NCBI GenBank assembly: GCA_963971575.1
Contig: OZ020625.1
Location: 18,196,829 to 18,260,828 of the forward strand
Direction of reading: 5' to 3'
Source of the DNA: Liopterus haemorrhoidalis
Taxonomy: Eukaryota > Arthropoda > Insecta > Coleoptera > Dytiscidae
DNA: 64,000 nt
The notes beneath the pieces are model-generated. The model worked only from the letters and a program-made list of their open reading frames with translations, was not told where the DNA came from and made no database searches. Shown here in pieces: positions 1 through 12,800 of this stretch (its first letter is position 1; the number at the start of each line of letters is the position of its first letter). A program made the position numbers and the translations under genes.

Positions 1-933
1 TTCAATTATAAATAATAAAAAAATTTACCTTAAGTTATTATTGAAGACTTTTTGAAATGTCCTTCTTTTTAACTATGAAAAGTAGCATGCCGTTGACAGA
101 TATGGAATAAACATATTATGCTCGCTAAGTTTTTATACAACATTTTTATCACTTTTTTATCAATTGAATATAAAATATAGTTAATCTTTAGGAAAATTAA
201 TCCTTGTTTTATCTTTATAATCTGTGTAGATAACTACTTATTTTATTTAATCTTTCCTCTGTGACACATCTTTCATTAATTTTCTAGGATTTCGTAGATA
301 TGACCAAGAAATCGTTACGTCGTCACCAGTGGCGATGCTAGTTTTCAAAATCTGGGAATGGGGCAATATTGACGGGGCACCATTTTTTTATCGTTATAAA
401 TATTAATTAAAATATGTTTTGAATTTTAAAAAGATGTAAGAGGCCATTTGAACCGCCTCCACATTTGACAGTTCGAAATATTCCCAAAATGAACGAAGCA
501 CTTATTTTTATCTAAAATTACAAATTTTCTTCAAAAATATTTCGGGGTAGGGGGGCAGAACAACACTAATCAGACAACAGATTTGATAATATTGGTCATC
601 TGATAAAGAGGTATGAAACGAATGCAAGAAAAAAATGCAGATTTTGTAAGAGTAACACCATTTATTTACGTGCTAAATATAAAGTACACCTGCAGTTAGA
701 GTTTTTTGAAAAACTACTGTAGAAAAATACATATTTTTTTAATTTTAGTTTAGTCTCAAATTAATGTTTATAATATGTAGATTAGCAGAGGAAAAGGTTT
801 TATTTCTAAATTTTTTTATTTTAACGGGGCTTTTGCAAAACAAAACTTTGTTACAATAAAGCTGAAAAAAAAATATCAATAATGTATACTGATATGAAAA
901 GAATAGATTTTCTTAGAATCAGATTTCGAAACA
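1..933. other. AT-rich stretch without a gene
   Basis: No coding sequence recognised. Around 283-320 there is a degenerate copy of the dispersed repeat whose better copies lie at 2247 and 2594 (shared reading: ggatttcgtagatatgacca). From about 318 a GGGGC-rich segment resembles the end of a hAT-type element but I could not pair it with a second end. Confidence 0.4.
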
Positions 934-1361
934 CAGGTATTCCCCGACTTACGACCAAGTTCCGTTCCGAAGGGTTGGTCGTAAGTCGAATTTGGTCGTA
1001 AGTCGGGGAATTTACAAAATTTCAAAATATGTATACATATATGTGACTACCCCCCCCCCCCAAACATGGTTTTAACTTCAATATATGTTAAATCCCGAGT
1101 TATTGACTGTAAATACTTGAAAAAAGGCGATAAAAATAAACAAAATTGGTCTTACCTGGAGAAAAAAATACAATTTTTATTTGAAGACTGGAAGAAAAGT
1201 GCAAGAAACGTTAGAAATCATATACAAACTTGGATTTTCCGAGTCCAGTGACTTTTATACTTGTAATAAAAAGGGGCGTATTGAAGTACATAGTTAGTCA
1301 TAAAAATAATTTTACCTGTAGCATTGCGTAAGTCGGGAGGTCGTAAGTCGGGGGATACCTG
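934..1361. mobile_element. MITE with ~23-bp terminal inverted repeats
   Basis: The left end reads CAGGTATTCCCCGACTTACG and the right end is its inverted complement (CGTAAGTCGGGGGATACCTG) with one mismatch. Inner palindromic copies of the same GGTCGTAAGTCG motif follow on both sides. The right end is followed by TA; the left is preceded by CA, so a TA target duplication is only half preserved. A poly-C run lies at about 1050-1060. The short open frame inside is not a gene. TIR length and TA flank suggest a Tc1/mariner-type non-autonomous element. Confidence 0.75.
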
Positions 1362-1800
1362 TATATGAAAAATTCTTTTTGAGAAAATTATTGAGCAATG
1401 CTATATTTTAAAATATTGGGGAATTATATATTTCTTTAAATCTTGCGAAATTAAGTGGTATGACGCTGATATGTAATTTAGTGATTTATTAAATTGATTT
1501 TTATCATTGACACGTGTTTCCAAATTTCTTCGTATAATATGATGAAATAGAGGAAAATCGTTCTGTATTATCTTAAACAGATATGGTAAGGGACAATGAA
1601 AATGATTAATATTTTATTACAGGAAAAACATTTATCAAACAATAAATCAATCAATTTTTATTTTGAAATTTATATAACATTTTATCTTTAATTCTATACT
1701 AGGTTGTTTAACCCGTCAACAATTACCGGTTTAAAAAAAAAAAAAAAAACATTTTTGACTGTATTAACTTGGGCAACTTTTTTTTTTAAATTTATCAAAA
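1362..1800. other. AT-rich stretch without a gene
   Basis: I see nothing beyond homopolymer A and T runs (for example poly-A at about 1732-1750). Confidence 0.4.
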
Positions 1801-1920
1801 TAATATCAAGACAGCGAATCACGGGACAGGATAACATTAGTTAGCCAATCACGGGAGAGAGAGTCACATGTCAGCCAATCAAGAGACAGGATGTCCCCAG
1901 TTAGCCAATCACGAGAACCT
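1801..1920. repeat. Short minisatellite carrying CCAAT motifs
   Basis: About four imperfect units of roughly 30 bp, each beginning with AGCCAATCA or a one-base variant followed by a purine-rich stretch (ACGGGAGAG and similar). CCAAT is a known binding core of NF-Y, but no gene starts nearby, so the motif repetition may be incidental. Confidence 0.6.
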
Positions 1921-2246
1921 TAGGAAAAATTAACGTCATAATGTTACCGACACTACATACAGACACTTGCTAATTATATTATTACGATTTATATATATTT
2001 CTGCCTGTTGGCTTGATTTTTTTTGCCAATTTATTGATTACGTAGATTATGCTGTATTTTTCTTCTAATGTTTTAATTTTCTTTAATCTCCTTTCTTCTT
2101 GCTATTACATCTTGCATCCAAGCATATCTTCCTGCACTTTCGCCCAAGACCTCCTCTCTTGTTTCTTCCCTGCTTCTTATTTCTCCGCATCCATACTGCA
2201 TGTGCTCGATTGCCTCTCTTTCTTTTCTACACATTCTAGACATTTT

Positions 2247-2345
2247 TAGGGTTTTGTAGGTATGACCACAAAAAACCCTTATAACATCACTCATGTGTCT
2301 GTCTGTCTGTACGGTAGAAATTGTATCCAAACGGCTCAATTGAAA
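2247..2345 (+). repeat. Partial copy of the GGGTTTTGTAGGT repeat
   Basis: Begins AGGGTTTTGTAGGTATGACC, followed by a TCTG microsatellite and GGTAGAAATTGTATCCAAACGG. The same order of blocks recurs at 2594. It is the left end of a family with an inverted right end (see 2594-3592). Confidence 0.6.
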
Positions 2346-2593
2346 TTCGTTTCTTCTAATATGAATTTAGCCAAAAATGTGCAAAAGTTCTTGTCCCGCA
2401 CCCTTTTATATTGATCATCGATCTGAGCCGGAAACGTACGAGAGGAATTTTTGATCAGATGTTTTTGAAAAAATTATTATTTTTTTATCATGTTTAAATT
2501 ATTGCTAATAATGTTATGGTTTTTTTGTATTTATAACTAAGATAGTGCGTGTTTTTTTTTTTTAATTAAAAATATTATAAAAACAATATAATT

Positions 2594-3592
2594 TTAGGGT
2601 TTTGTAGGTATGACCAAAAAACCCTTATACCGCCATTTTGTCGTCTGTCTGTCTGTCTGTATGTCTGTCTGTCTCTCTGTCTGTCTGTCTGTTCGGTAAA
2701 AATTGTAGCCAAACGGCTAAACCTAGAGAGTTGAAATTTTGCACGCTTATACAACTCTTTGACTCGCACATAGCAAAAATACTAAAACATCTAAAAAACA
2801 TATCCCCCTAAAAATATAAACAAATATGTGCTCATCGAAAAAAAAATATTTTTTTATAATTCTGAGTAGGGTATCAAATGAAAGCCTTTGGTATGTGGAT
2901 TAACGATCAAATTTTTATTTTTACAAAATAAATTATTTTGAAGCGATTTTAAAAAACTGAAATCTGAAAAAATTCTAAGTAATGTACATTGGTGTGAACC
3001 GGAATAGTACAACCGGAATTTTTGACCAGATTACGTTTTTAGAAAAAAAAAAACGCATTTTTTGTGATTTTTTGCTAATAATGTACACAAGTTATAGCTT
3101 TGTAACACGCTATACTGGAACGTGTATGCTGGTGTAGTGGTTTTGACGCTGACTTTTCACCCAAGTAACTCGATCCGAGAGGGATCGAACCCTGCGAGAA
3201 GAGACAATATTATTTATTGTTTTTTTTTTTAATTTGTATATTGTTTAAATTATTTTTTCAAAATTCTAGTTTTGGCAAATATTGCATTTAATTTTTCAAA
3301 GCGTAAATTTAATAACCAGTGGAAATTGTTTAAATTATAATTTAATTCTGTTTCAATGTACACGAAATCAGAGGGGTGGAACTTATAACAACAATGGAAG
3401 CCATAGGCGCAATTTTTAAAATTCTTAATGAACCTTGCTATATCAAAAAAATACTGCACATATTTAGAAACCTAAATAATGGTATTAGGCGTTCGAATTA
3501 AAATTAACAAAAAAAAAATATTTTAAAATAAAATTTGTTTTGGCATCCCAAATAATCATTCACTTACTAAATACCTGCAAAACCCTGAAATG
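2594..3592. mobile_element. Inverted-repeat element with TCTG microsatellite
   Basis: The left end reads AGGGTTTTGTAGGTATGACC. The inverted form, ACCTGCAAAACCCTGAAAT, lies at about 3574-3592 and again at about 3884-3902. The two left ends (2247, 2594) and two right ends fit either nested or overlapping copies. The left third has a (TCTG)n tract at about 2641-2693. Superfamily not assigned, and I found no clear target duplication. Confidence 0.5.
3124..3232 (+). mobile_element. tRNA-derived SINE candidate
   Basis: The segment from GCTGGTGTAGTGGTTTTGAC has an A-box-like TAGTGGTTTTGACG. About 45 bp later GGATCGAACCC matches a Pol III B box at all but one or two positions. It is followed by a short AT tail and poly-T. 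It does not fold as a complete tRNA by eye, so I call it a tRNA-like SINE head rather than a tRNA gene. Confidence 0.45.
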
Positions 3593-3902
3593 TGTGAAAA
3601 TTCACACTTCACATCAGTTTTTTTAATAGTTGCGAACTGAGTTTAAATAAAGTAAAATATTTCTTATTAATCTAATGAAGAATTTGAATACGAAGAAAAA
3701 CAAATGCAGAAACAAACGCTGGGATATTTGGCAAATTATTTAAATTTTGTTTAAAAAAATTAAATGGAAGCTCTTAGTTCTCAAATAACGAATAAAAGTG
3801 ATTATCAAACAAACTGTTGATTTTGATGTGATAAATATACCTAGACATCCATTTTTATATTGGCTTCTTACACCTATTTAAAAACCTGCAAAACCCTGAA
3901 AT

Positions 3903-4761
3903 GTGTGAAAATTCACATTTTTTCTCTTGTTAACACACCTAAAATGTTCAATACACTTTTAAATGAAATTTGGACTTGTATGTAGACCAGTATTAATGGC
4001 TAGACTAGGTATACCTGCATCAAGTTTATTTATTAATATACAGAATCTCATTACAAATTTCAAGGCACTCTACCAAAAATCGTAGATACAGACCTTTATG
4101 AAAATGTTTTTTCAACGATAATAATTAATCGAAAATCAAATTATTTTGCTTAACGAATGATTGAACTGAATAAAAAGTGACATTGAATGATCTTAATAAT
4201 GCAAGTTTGTCAACACAGTTTTTGATCATGCTCTTATCTACACCCGACCATATTATATTAGCATATAATATATGCAAATTAATGAACCGTCGTATCAACT
4301 CCGGTCGGCCGTATTCATAGGCATAACCCGGGAATAGTTAGGGTCGAAGTGGTGCGGTTGGTATTGATAGAATTTCAGGGTTCTCCGGGTTACGCCACGA
4401 GTATTAGGGATTTTTGGGATTAGGATAATAGGAATTAATGTAAGTTTAGGCGGAAGATAAAGTCATTGAAATGAATTTGAACGTTTTATTACATATTCCT
4501 TTATAGTATCCCCCTTTTACATGGTGTCTACCACTTTCATTACTAATCTTGTTTGTTAATATCGGTTTTTGTCAATATTTAATTAAACGTAGAAGAGGAT
4601 ATTGAAAGCTTAAATTTCAAAAATAATGTGTCATGCAGCTATGTTATACTTGAAATTAATTAATCTCTTGAATGTTATGTGCCAAATATATTGATTAATA
4701 ATTTTAGTTACAAGCAAAATTCACAGTATAAATTAGTAGTATACCTGATTAAACTCGATGG
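3903..4761. other. Stretch without a gene
   Basis: Non-coding. A GC-richer block at about 4290-4440 (CCGGTCGGCC, CCCGGG, GTTACGCC) stands out from AT-rich flanks and may be an unclassified repeat end. Nothing else seen. Confidence 0.35.
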
Positions 4762-4769
4762 GATACAAT

Positions 4770-5496
4770 TAGTGTTTCTGATTTCTCGACATTTTTCATT
4801 TCTCGAGAAATGAAAAATTAGACTTGTTTTCTCGAGAATTCTCGAGAAATCTCGAGAAAAATAATTATTAGAATATATATCTCTTTTTAATGTTGAAAAT
4901 ATTGGAGAGGATAAAAACATGTTAGTCAAAATTATAGTCAACTTTAAAGTACTAAAGTATTAATTTAAATAACATTAGAACAAATGGATAACGGGGCTTT
5001 AAAAATGATTACGAAAATGGCACGTAATTGCATATTATTTGTAAATACATATGTATAGAGAATTTATCAAAAAATTAAGAAATTAATAATAATAGTAACA
5101 ATTATTTTATTTAACTTGTAGGTAATCTTTTACATAATAGTTTTAAACTGAACAAAAATGAAATGTAATTTATTATAATAAATAATATACTAAATTAAAA
5201 TAAAATATTATAACAATAAATGCTAATTTGCTAAATATTATAAATCGCTTCTTATCTGTTGCCATAGTTGCGTTGCGGGAGACAGAACACAAATTTTAAC
5301 AAAATTAAATTATAATCAGTGACTCACTAAACATAATATTTTTTTAAAACGGTTGTTCGACGCACAATGCGTTTAACGTGGCGTCAAAATTTACATTTCT
5401 CGACAAAAACTTTTACTTTTCTCGAGAAATGAAAAATGAGAATTACAACTTTTTCTCGAGATATTCTCGAGAAAGAATTCTCGAGAAGAAACTCTA
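4770..5496. mobile_element. hAT MITE with CTCGAG-rich ends
   Basis: Flanked by a perfect 8-bp direct repeat GATACAAT (4762-4769 and 5497-5504), as hAT elements generate. The termini pair as TAGTGTTTCT against AGAAACTCTA. Both subterminal regions carry clusters of the palindrome TTCTCGAGAA (about 4788-4860 and 5395-5490), while the middle is plain AT-rich DNA. No coding capacity, so non-autonomous. Confidence 0.8.
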
Positions 5497-5504
5497 GATA
5501 CAAT

Positions 5505-6304
5505 TGGATATTATGAAAGAATTCAACATTCATAAAAACTTGTCATGTCAGGATATATGAACGAAGGAAATTATTAGCTTGTCTTCGGTTTCGACTGACT
5601 AAATATTTGTTATTTCCCAGAGGCGTTCATTTGAGATTGTGTTGAGCTAGAATATATGTACGAAGGTAGGGTAATAAGTCCTTACAAAATCTAAGTTTCT
5701 GAAAAGTCCTGTCAATAGACCGTTGTCAAATTTTCAGACATATCCATCGCGTGGTTTCGTTTTTACATTCAATTGGAACAGGCGGATGCCAACCATTGTT
5801 TCATCAATACATTCCAAAGACACTGTCACAAAACGACACTGACCTATTCTGTACAGCGGATGTGTTTCCGACACTGCCATTTCCGATTTTTTTTTAGATA
5901 ACCTTCGTATTACGGAGTACCTATAGAACTCAAACTATTGTTTTCTACACTTGACTTAATAATTGTGAATTTATTTTTGGTTGCTTCCATTAGTTTTCGT
6001 GTAGTTTTTAATAATACTTCACAAACTTCACGAGAATTCTTCTTACAATAATAAATTCCAGGCAAGAATTTTCATCTTAGAATATTCTTGTATTATGCAC
6101 ATTCAAATGCACTGAGAAAATTCCATATTTTCATCACACATCACTTGATGGAAATAAACTTTTTGTTGCTTATATGTATGTAAATACGTGAAGTACGTAC
6201 TTTAACAAATTGTATATAATTTTTACGAGAGAAAAGTTTTAAACAACATTTTAGTTCTGTTTCAATGACTTCCAAATTATTATTATTATTATCAGATTAT
6301 AATG
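5505..6304. other. Stretch without a gene
   Basis: No open frame or RNA recognised. Ends in a (TTA)n tract near 6277-6292. Confidence 0.35.
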
Positions 6305-6719
6305 CTTTACATCAGCGTTTCTCAACCTTTTTTGGCCTGCGGACCGGTAAAATTTGTGAATAATTTTGGCGGACCGGCGGTTTTCTTGTAACAAAAATTT
6401 TTTACTAGGTATTAAAGAACTACTACATAATTTAATTGTTACATTTTTATTATCATTTACTTACAATAATATTTAAATGTAAAGTTAAGTAGTAAGTAAT
6501 TATTATATATAAGTAAATAAACATTTGACAAAAATCACACAATATTATAAAAAAAAAAAAAAAAATCACAAAATCATTGCATATAGGAACATATAACAAA
6601 AAAATCAGTCCTATGATTACTAAAAAATTAAATAGTATTTACTAAAAGTACATTTTTTTATTTTTGTTTGTATATTAGTAAACAATAATACTACATTTAT
6701 TAGATAAAACAACAATAAA

Positions 6720-8345
6720 ATTACCATTTCAGCTCTGTTTTATTAGGAAGTTTGTTGATGATTTAGTCTTAGCTATACCTAGGGTGACCATCTGTCCCGG
6801 TTTTAGGTCAATTGTCCCGGTGTCCCAAAAAATATTCTCGGGACGGCCGATTGTCCTGGTTTTTTGCTCGTTTAGGACCTTTTTTGCTCTTTATTTTCAG
6901 TTTGGGAGTTGAGGACCTTTTTGTTTTTTTTTGCTCTTCACTTTGAATTTGGGAGGTGAGGACCTTTTTTTTGCTCTTCACTTCTATCTGGGAGGAAACA
7001 AAGACCTTCTTTTTTTTTCCCCTGTGTCCCGGTTTCCCTTCACTGAAATCTGGTCACCCTAGCTATACCCAAAGATAAAATCAGCGACACTTTAAATATT
7101 TTCAACTCCTTTAATCAGCACATGCAGTTTGCTATGGAAATAGAACAAAATAATGCTTTACCATTTCTAGATATCAAACTCATTAGAACACAGAATGAAA
7201 AAATAATTACAGAGTGGTACAGAAAACCATGTAAATCAGACAGATATATAAATTTTAATTCCAAACACCCTTTAAAACAAAAAATTAATACAGCATTAAA
7301 TCTAAAATATAGAGCTCTTAATCAAAAGTCATACAGATTTCCATGACAAAATAAAAAATAATAGTAGTATTAAATATAGTTTGATTAAAAATAATTTCCC
7401 TAAACGTATTTTACACAGAATTTTATACAATAGTAGTTCAAAAAAAGCAAATAATCCAGATAACGTAACAAAATAGACTTATTTTTCCATTCCTCACATA
7501 CCCAACAATCTGAACAATTAAAAAAAATATTAACTAAAGAAAATATTAATATAGCTCCAAAAAAATTTAAAACTATCAATAATTTACACAGTACATTAAA
7601 AGACAGAGACAAGAAAGAATAAAAATCTAGTATTATATACTGCATACCCTGTAAAAATTGTGAAGCCAAATATGTTGGTCAGAGTAAACGGTATTTAAAA
7701 ACAAGACTAAAAGAACATGAGAACAACATTAGTAAAAATAAAATTGACAATAACAAAAGTAACAACTCTATTGTAGAACATGCCAACAATCTAAAACATC
7801 AATTTGACTTTCCTAATACAATACTACTGAATGTTGAACAAAATTTAAATAAAAGATTGTTATTAGAAATGATTTATATTAAAAAAGACAATCGTAATAT
7901 TAATGCTAAGACTGACATACATAATTTAAGCAAAATTTATTATAATCTTATAAAAAAAAATTAAATAGCTCCATCTATTACAAGTATAACTAACTTCAAT
8001 TAGAAATTACGGTACTTCTATTTTTTAAAAATCTTTTTAACTTAGTTGACGTGTAACGTATATGTGTGGCAACCTGTAGAAGATAAGGAAAAATTTTATC
8101 CGTTAAATAAATACAAAAAAAAAAGTTAATATGTTTCAAATTTTATGATAATAATTTTAACTCTGACTTTTATAAATATTTTTGCAAGTAAGTGTAATAA
8201 TGTAATTTTATATTTATATTTATTATTAATTTTATATTTATTTTATGTAATTCATTTTATCAAACATGTACTTAGTTTTAGGCTTTGAGAATGGTTCAGA
8301 TAGAACCGAAACTAGTTAGCAAATAAATAAATCTTTTTAAATATT
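6720..8345 (+). pseudogene. Penelope-like element, 5'-truncated and decayed
   Basis: Reverse transcriptase followed by a GIY-YIG endonuclease, the layout of Penelope-like elements. The catalytic motif FVDDL lies at about 6751-6765 in the context FIRKFVDDLVLAIP; a MITE is inserted immediately after it. Reading resumes at 7070 with LPFLDIKLIR and the family signature YRKPCKSDRY, then the frame is lost near 7346. The endonuclease appears at about 7636-7960 (YCIPCKNC, KYVGQSKR, RLKEH) but is preceded by a stop at 7619. The 3' region has the short hairpin GGTTCAGATAGAACC near 8293 followed by GAAACTAGT, a pattern I associate with these elements. No promoter or start remains. Dead copy. Confidence 0.85.
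6780..7061. mobile_element. hAT MITE (TAGGGTGACCA ends)
   Basis: Termini TAGGGTGACCA and TGGTCACCCTA are perfect inverted repeats, with perfect 8-bp duplications GCTATACC at 6772-6779 and 7062-7069. The interior repeats TGTCCCGG and GAGGACCTTTTT motifs. It sits inside the reverse transcriptase of the Penelope-like element, so it is younger than that element. Confidence 0.9.
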
Positions 8346-8906
8346 TGACTAAATTTGCTTTTAATTATCGACCGAAACCCAAGAAAATACCTATATATTT
8401 ATTTAAATATTCATGATTGTAGTGCCTGATAAAAGTTTTTTTCTTTTTTTCTGATGGACACCCAAGTTCTGTTTCGCTGTCATTTTTGTGAGACGTTGAA
8501 CTGGTATTCAAAAAATTAAGTAGCGTGCCTTGTTTACGATTCATGTTATAAGGGCTAAAAAATTTTTTTTACTAGCGCCTATATAAATCTTAAAAATTAT
8601 CAATAAACTTGCTTTTATATTTGCCAAATCAAGTTAAACATATGTATAATTATAATAATAATGTTTCGTTTTACAATAACTTAAAAACACTTAAAGTACA
8701 CGATGACAAAGCGTCTGCACCATATAACACATGAAGTGAAAATAAAAACATGTTTACATTCGTTATTTGCAACGGTTAGAATCTCCTGTTTTCGTAGTTT
8801 CATGTAATTCCTATCACACATTTATTTATTACGGGGATTTTTCTTCAGTGCCGTGTTAATCATAAATTACGTAAATTTAAGTTATTTTTATTTCGTTATT
8901 TTATAA
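8346..8906. other. Stretch without a gene
   Basis: AT-rich, no feature recognised between the Penelope-like 3' end and the ACTAGCAG repeat. Confidence 0.35.
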
Positions 8907-9820
8907 ACTAGCAGACCCCGTTGCCAACAACGTTGGCAAACTGATATCGAATAAAAATCAATATAAGCAGGAATTAATTATTAAAATTTGCATGATTCTG
9001 CGTATATTAACAAAACAAAAACGTTTCTTGATTATACCTAGGAAATCCTAAAAACCGCTTAATGCATGTCGTTTAAAAATTAGTATCGGGCTTGATATGG
9101 CCCGCGGCCCATATGCTGGATATCAATGTTATAGCTGTTTCTGATTACACCTAGGAAATCCTAAAAACCGCTTAATGCATGTCGTTTTAAGTTTAAAAAT
9201 TAGTATCAGGCTGGATACGGCCCGCGGGCCATATGCTGGACAACAGTGTTATAGCTGTTTCTGATTATACCTAGGAAATCCTAAAAAACGCTCAATGCAT
9301 GTCGTTTAAAGTTTAAAAATTAGTATCGGGCTGGATACGGCCCGCGGGCTATATGCTGGACATCAATGGTATAGCTGTTTCTGATTATACCTAGGAAATC
9401 CAAAAATGCTGCTCAATGCATGCCGTTTAAAGTTTAAAAATTAGTATCGGGCTGGATACGGCACGCGGGACATATGCTGGACATCAATGGTATAGCTATT
9501 TCGGATTATACCTAGGAAATCCTAAAAATCCGCTCAATGCATGTCGTTTAAAGTTTAAAAATTTAGTATCGGGCTGGAGACGGATCAATATACGTTGCGT
9601 AACATCAATTCAAAACCTGCCCCTGACACAACAACCTTCCCTCGAGTCACCGTATGTACTGCAATGCTCTGCTCTAGTGTCTGGTAAGCTATCTGTTTCG
9701 TCGTATACGTCGCCCCCTACTACTAACTTCGTTACCGCCCACACCCCGCAAAACCCATTCACACCACGCAACTTAACGTTACGATGACACACAGAAATTA
9801 GGGCTTTTATATATATATAT
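8907..9820 (+). mobile_element. ACTAGCAG repeat element with internal tandem array
   Basis: Begins ACTAGCAGACCCCGTTGCC and ends GAAATTAGGGCTTTTATATA. The interior from about 9028 to 9575 has five units of about 118-120 bp, each starting GATTATACCTAGGAAATCC and containing CGGGCTGGATACGG and a block near CATATGCTGG. The ACTAGC start and TTTTATATATA end are shared with the next element (9822-17734), so both seem to belong to one family. I do not know its class. Confidence 0.55.
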
Positions 9821-9821
9821 A

Positions 9822-12800
9822 ACTAGCTGGAAACCCGTGCTTCGCTACGGTATATTGATGGTCTCATTGGCATAAAATCCGCAGTTTGTTTTTAAACTTG
9901 TATATGGGTAACCTTTGTAACAAAAAATCTAGTCGATATCTCATCTGTCCTAAGAGATATTGAGGAATCCGTGAAAAAACATTTTATTCCTTTTCACCAG
10001 ATAGGGGTCGAACTTGAAAAAATCCTTTCTTAGTGGGTTCTTACGTCATACTCAAAAATGTACTCTCCGAATTTTTTATTTCTAACAAAAAAATACTAAT
10101 TTACCCTTTAGGAGTGAAAGAAAACTGTCAAAACATATATATGCCAAAATGGAATGTTATAACTCAACAACCGCTGGAAATACAAAGGGTTCTATAATTC
10201 ACCCCAAATGTAGATTCACCCCTTTAAGAGTTAATGAAGGTAAAATCCTGAAATTTATTATTCGGCATTTGTATGGGTAATCTTTATAAGCAAAAACCAA
10301 GTCTATATCTTATTGATCCTAGAAGATATCAAGGCGTCCTTGAAATCACAATTCCCTCTTTTCACCCTTAAGGGGTGATATTTGTTAAGGTAAAAAACTG
10401 TTAAAACCATTTCGAGAAATTTTAAAAAGACAACTATGTGCCAAAAAGAAACGTTATAACTCAACAAACACAGGAAATACGAAGCGATGTATAATCTACC
10501 CCGATTGTAGAATCACCCCTTTAAGGGTTGATTAGGACGAAATCCTGAAATAAGTTATTCGGCATTTGTATGGATAATTTTTGTAAGCAAACACCAAGTC
10601 GATAACTTATTGGTCCTAAAAGAATTAAGGAATTACTGAAATCACATTTCACCCTTTTTCACCCTTAAGGGGTGAAATTAAAAAAATTGTCAAAATCATT
10701 TCGCGATATTAAAAAAAAACACTTATGTGCCAAAAAGTAATGTTGCAACTAAACGAACACAGGAAATACGACGGGATGTATAATTCATCCCGATTGTAGA
10801 TTCACCCCTTTAGGGGTTGATTAGGACAAAATCAAAAAATTGGTTTTTCGGTATTTGCATGGGTAGTTTTTGTAAGCAAAAACCAAGTCGATATCTTATT
10901 GGTCCTAAAAAATGTTAAACAATCTTTGAAATCACATTTTACCCCTTTTTACCCTTTAGGGGTTAAATTTAAAAAAATTGTCAAAACCATTTCGAGATAT
11001 TTTAAAAATACACCTATGTGCCAAAAAGAAACCTTATAACTCAACAAACACAGGGAATACGGCGGGATGTATAATTCACCCCAATTGTAGATCCACCGTT
11101 TAGGGGTTAATTAGGAGGGGTTGATTATTGGTCGTAAGAGATATTAAAGAATCCTTGAAATCACAATTCACCCCTTTTCACCCTTTAGGGGTGAAATTTA
11201 AAAAAACTGTCAATACCATTTCGAGATATTTTAAAAAGACACCTATGTGCCAAAAATTAATGTTGCAACTAAACGAACACAGGAAATACAACGGGATGTA
11301 TAATCCACCCCAATTGTAGGTTCACCCCTTTAGGGGTTGATTAGGACAAAATCCTGAAATAAGTTTTTCAGTATTTATATGGCTAATTTTCGTAAGCCAA
11401 AAGCAAGTCAATATCTTATTGGTCCTAAGAGATATTAAGGAATCCTTGAAATCACAATTCAACCCTTTTCACTCTTTAGGGGTGAAATTTAAAAAAAACT
11501 CTATACTATTTCGAGATATTTTAAAAAGACATCTATGTGCCAAAAATTAATGTTGCAACTAAACGAACAGAAAAAATACGACGGGATGTATAATTCACAT
11601 TGATTGTAGTACCATCCCTTTAGGGGTTGATTAGGACCAAATCCTGAAATAAGTTTTTCAGTATTTGTATGGGTAATCTTCGTAAGCAAAAAGCAAGTCG
11701 ATATCTTATTGTTCCTAAGAGATATTAAGGAATCCTTGAAATCACAATTCATTCCTTTTCAACCTTCAGGGGGTAATTTTAAAAAAATGTCAAAACTGTT
11801 TCGAGATATTTTAAAAAGGTACCTATGTGCCAAAAAGTAATGTTGCAACTAAACGAACACAGGAAATACGGCGGGATGTATAATTCACCCCGATTGTAGA
11901 TCCACCCCTTAAGGGGTTGATTAGGACAAAATCAAAAAATTGGTTTTTCGGAATTTGCAAGGGTAGTTTTTGTAAGCAAAAACCAAGTCGATATCTTATT
12001 GGTGTTAAAAAATATTAAACAATCCTTGAAATCACATTTCACCCCTTTTCATCCTTAAGGAGTAAAATTTAAAAAAAAAAAATTCAAAATCATTTCGAGA
12101 TATTAAAAAAAAAAACACCTATGTGCCAAAAAGTAATGTTGCAACTAAACGAACACAGGAAATGCGACGGGATGTATAATTCATCCCGATTGTAGATCCA
12201 CCCCTTAAGGGGTTGATTAGGACAAAATCCAAAAATTGATTTTTCGGTATTTGCATGGGTAGTTTTTGTAAGCAAAAACCATGTAGGTATCTTATTGGTC
12301 CTAAAAAATGTTAAACAATCCTTGAAATCACATTTTACCACTTTTTACCCTTTAGGGGATAAATTTAAAAAAATTGCTAAAACATTTCGAGATATTTAAA
12401 AAATACGCCTATGTGCCAAAAAGAAACCTTATAACTCAACAAACACAGGGAATACGGCGGGATGTATAATTCACCCCAATTGTAGATTCACCGTTTAGGG
12501 GTTGATTAGGACAAAAATCCTGAAATATATTTTTCCGTATTTGTATGGGTAATCTTTGTAAGCAAAAAGCAAGTCGATATCTTATTGGTCCTAAGAGATA
12601 TTAAGGAATCCTTGAAATCACAATTCACCCCTTTTCACCCTTTAGGGGTGAAATTAAAAAAAAACTGTCAATACTATTTTGAGATATTTTAAAAAGACGT
12701 CTATGTGCCAAAAATTAATGTTGCAACTAAACGAAAAGAGGAAATACGACGGGATGTATAAATCACCTTGATTGTAGATCCATCCATTTAGGGGTTGATT

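Noticed and set aside
3124..3200. Functional tRNA gene
   Set aside because: Boxes are present but acceptor and anticodon stems do not pair by eye.
9028..9575. CRISPR array
   Set aside because: The ~120-bp units are repeated throughout with no short repeat and unique spacer pattern, and the context is eukaryotic.
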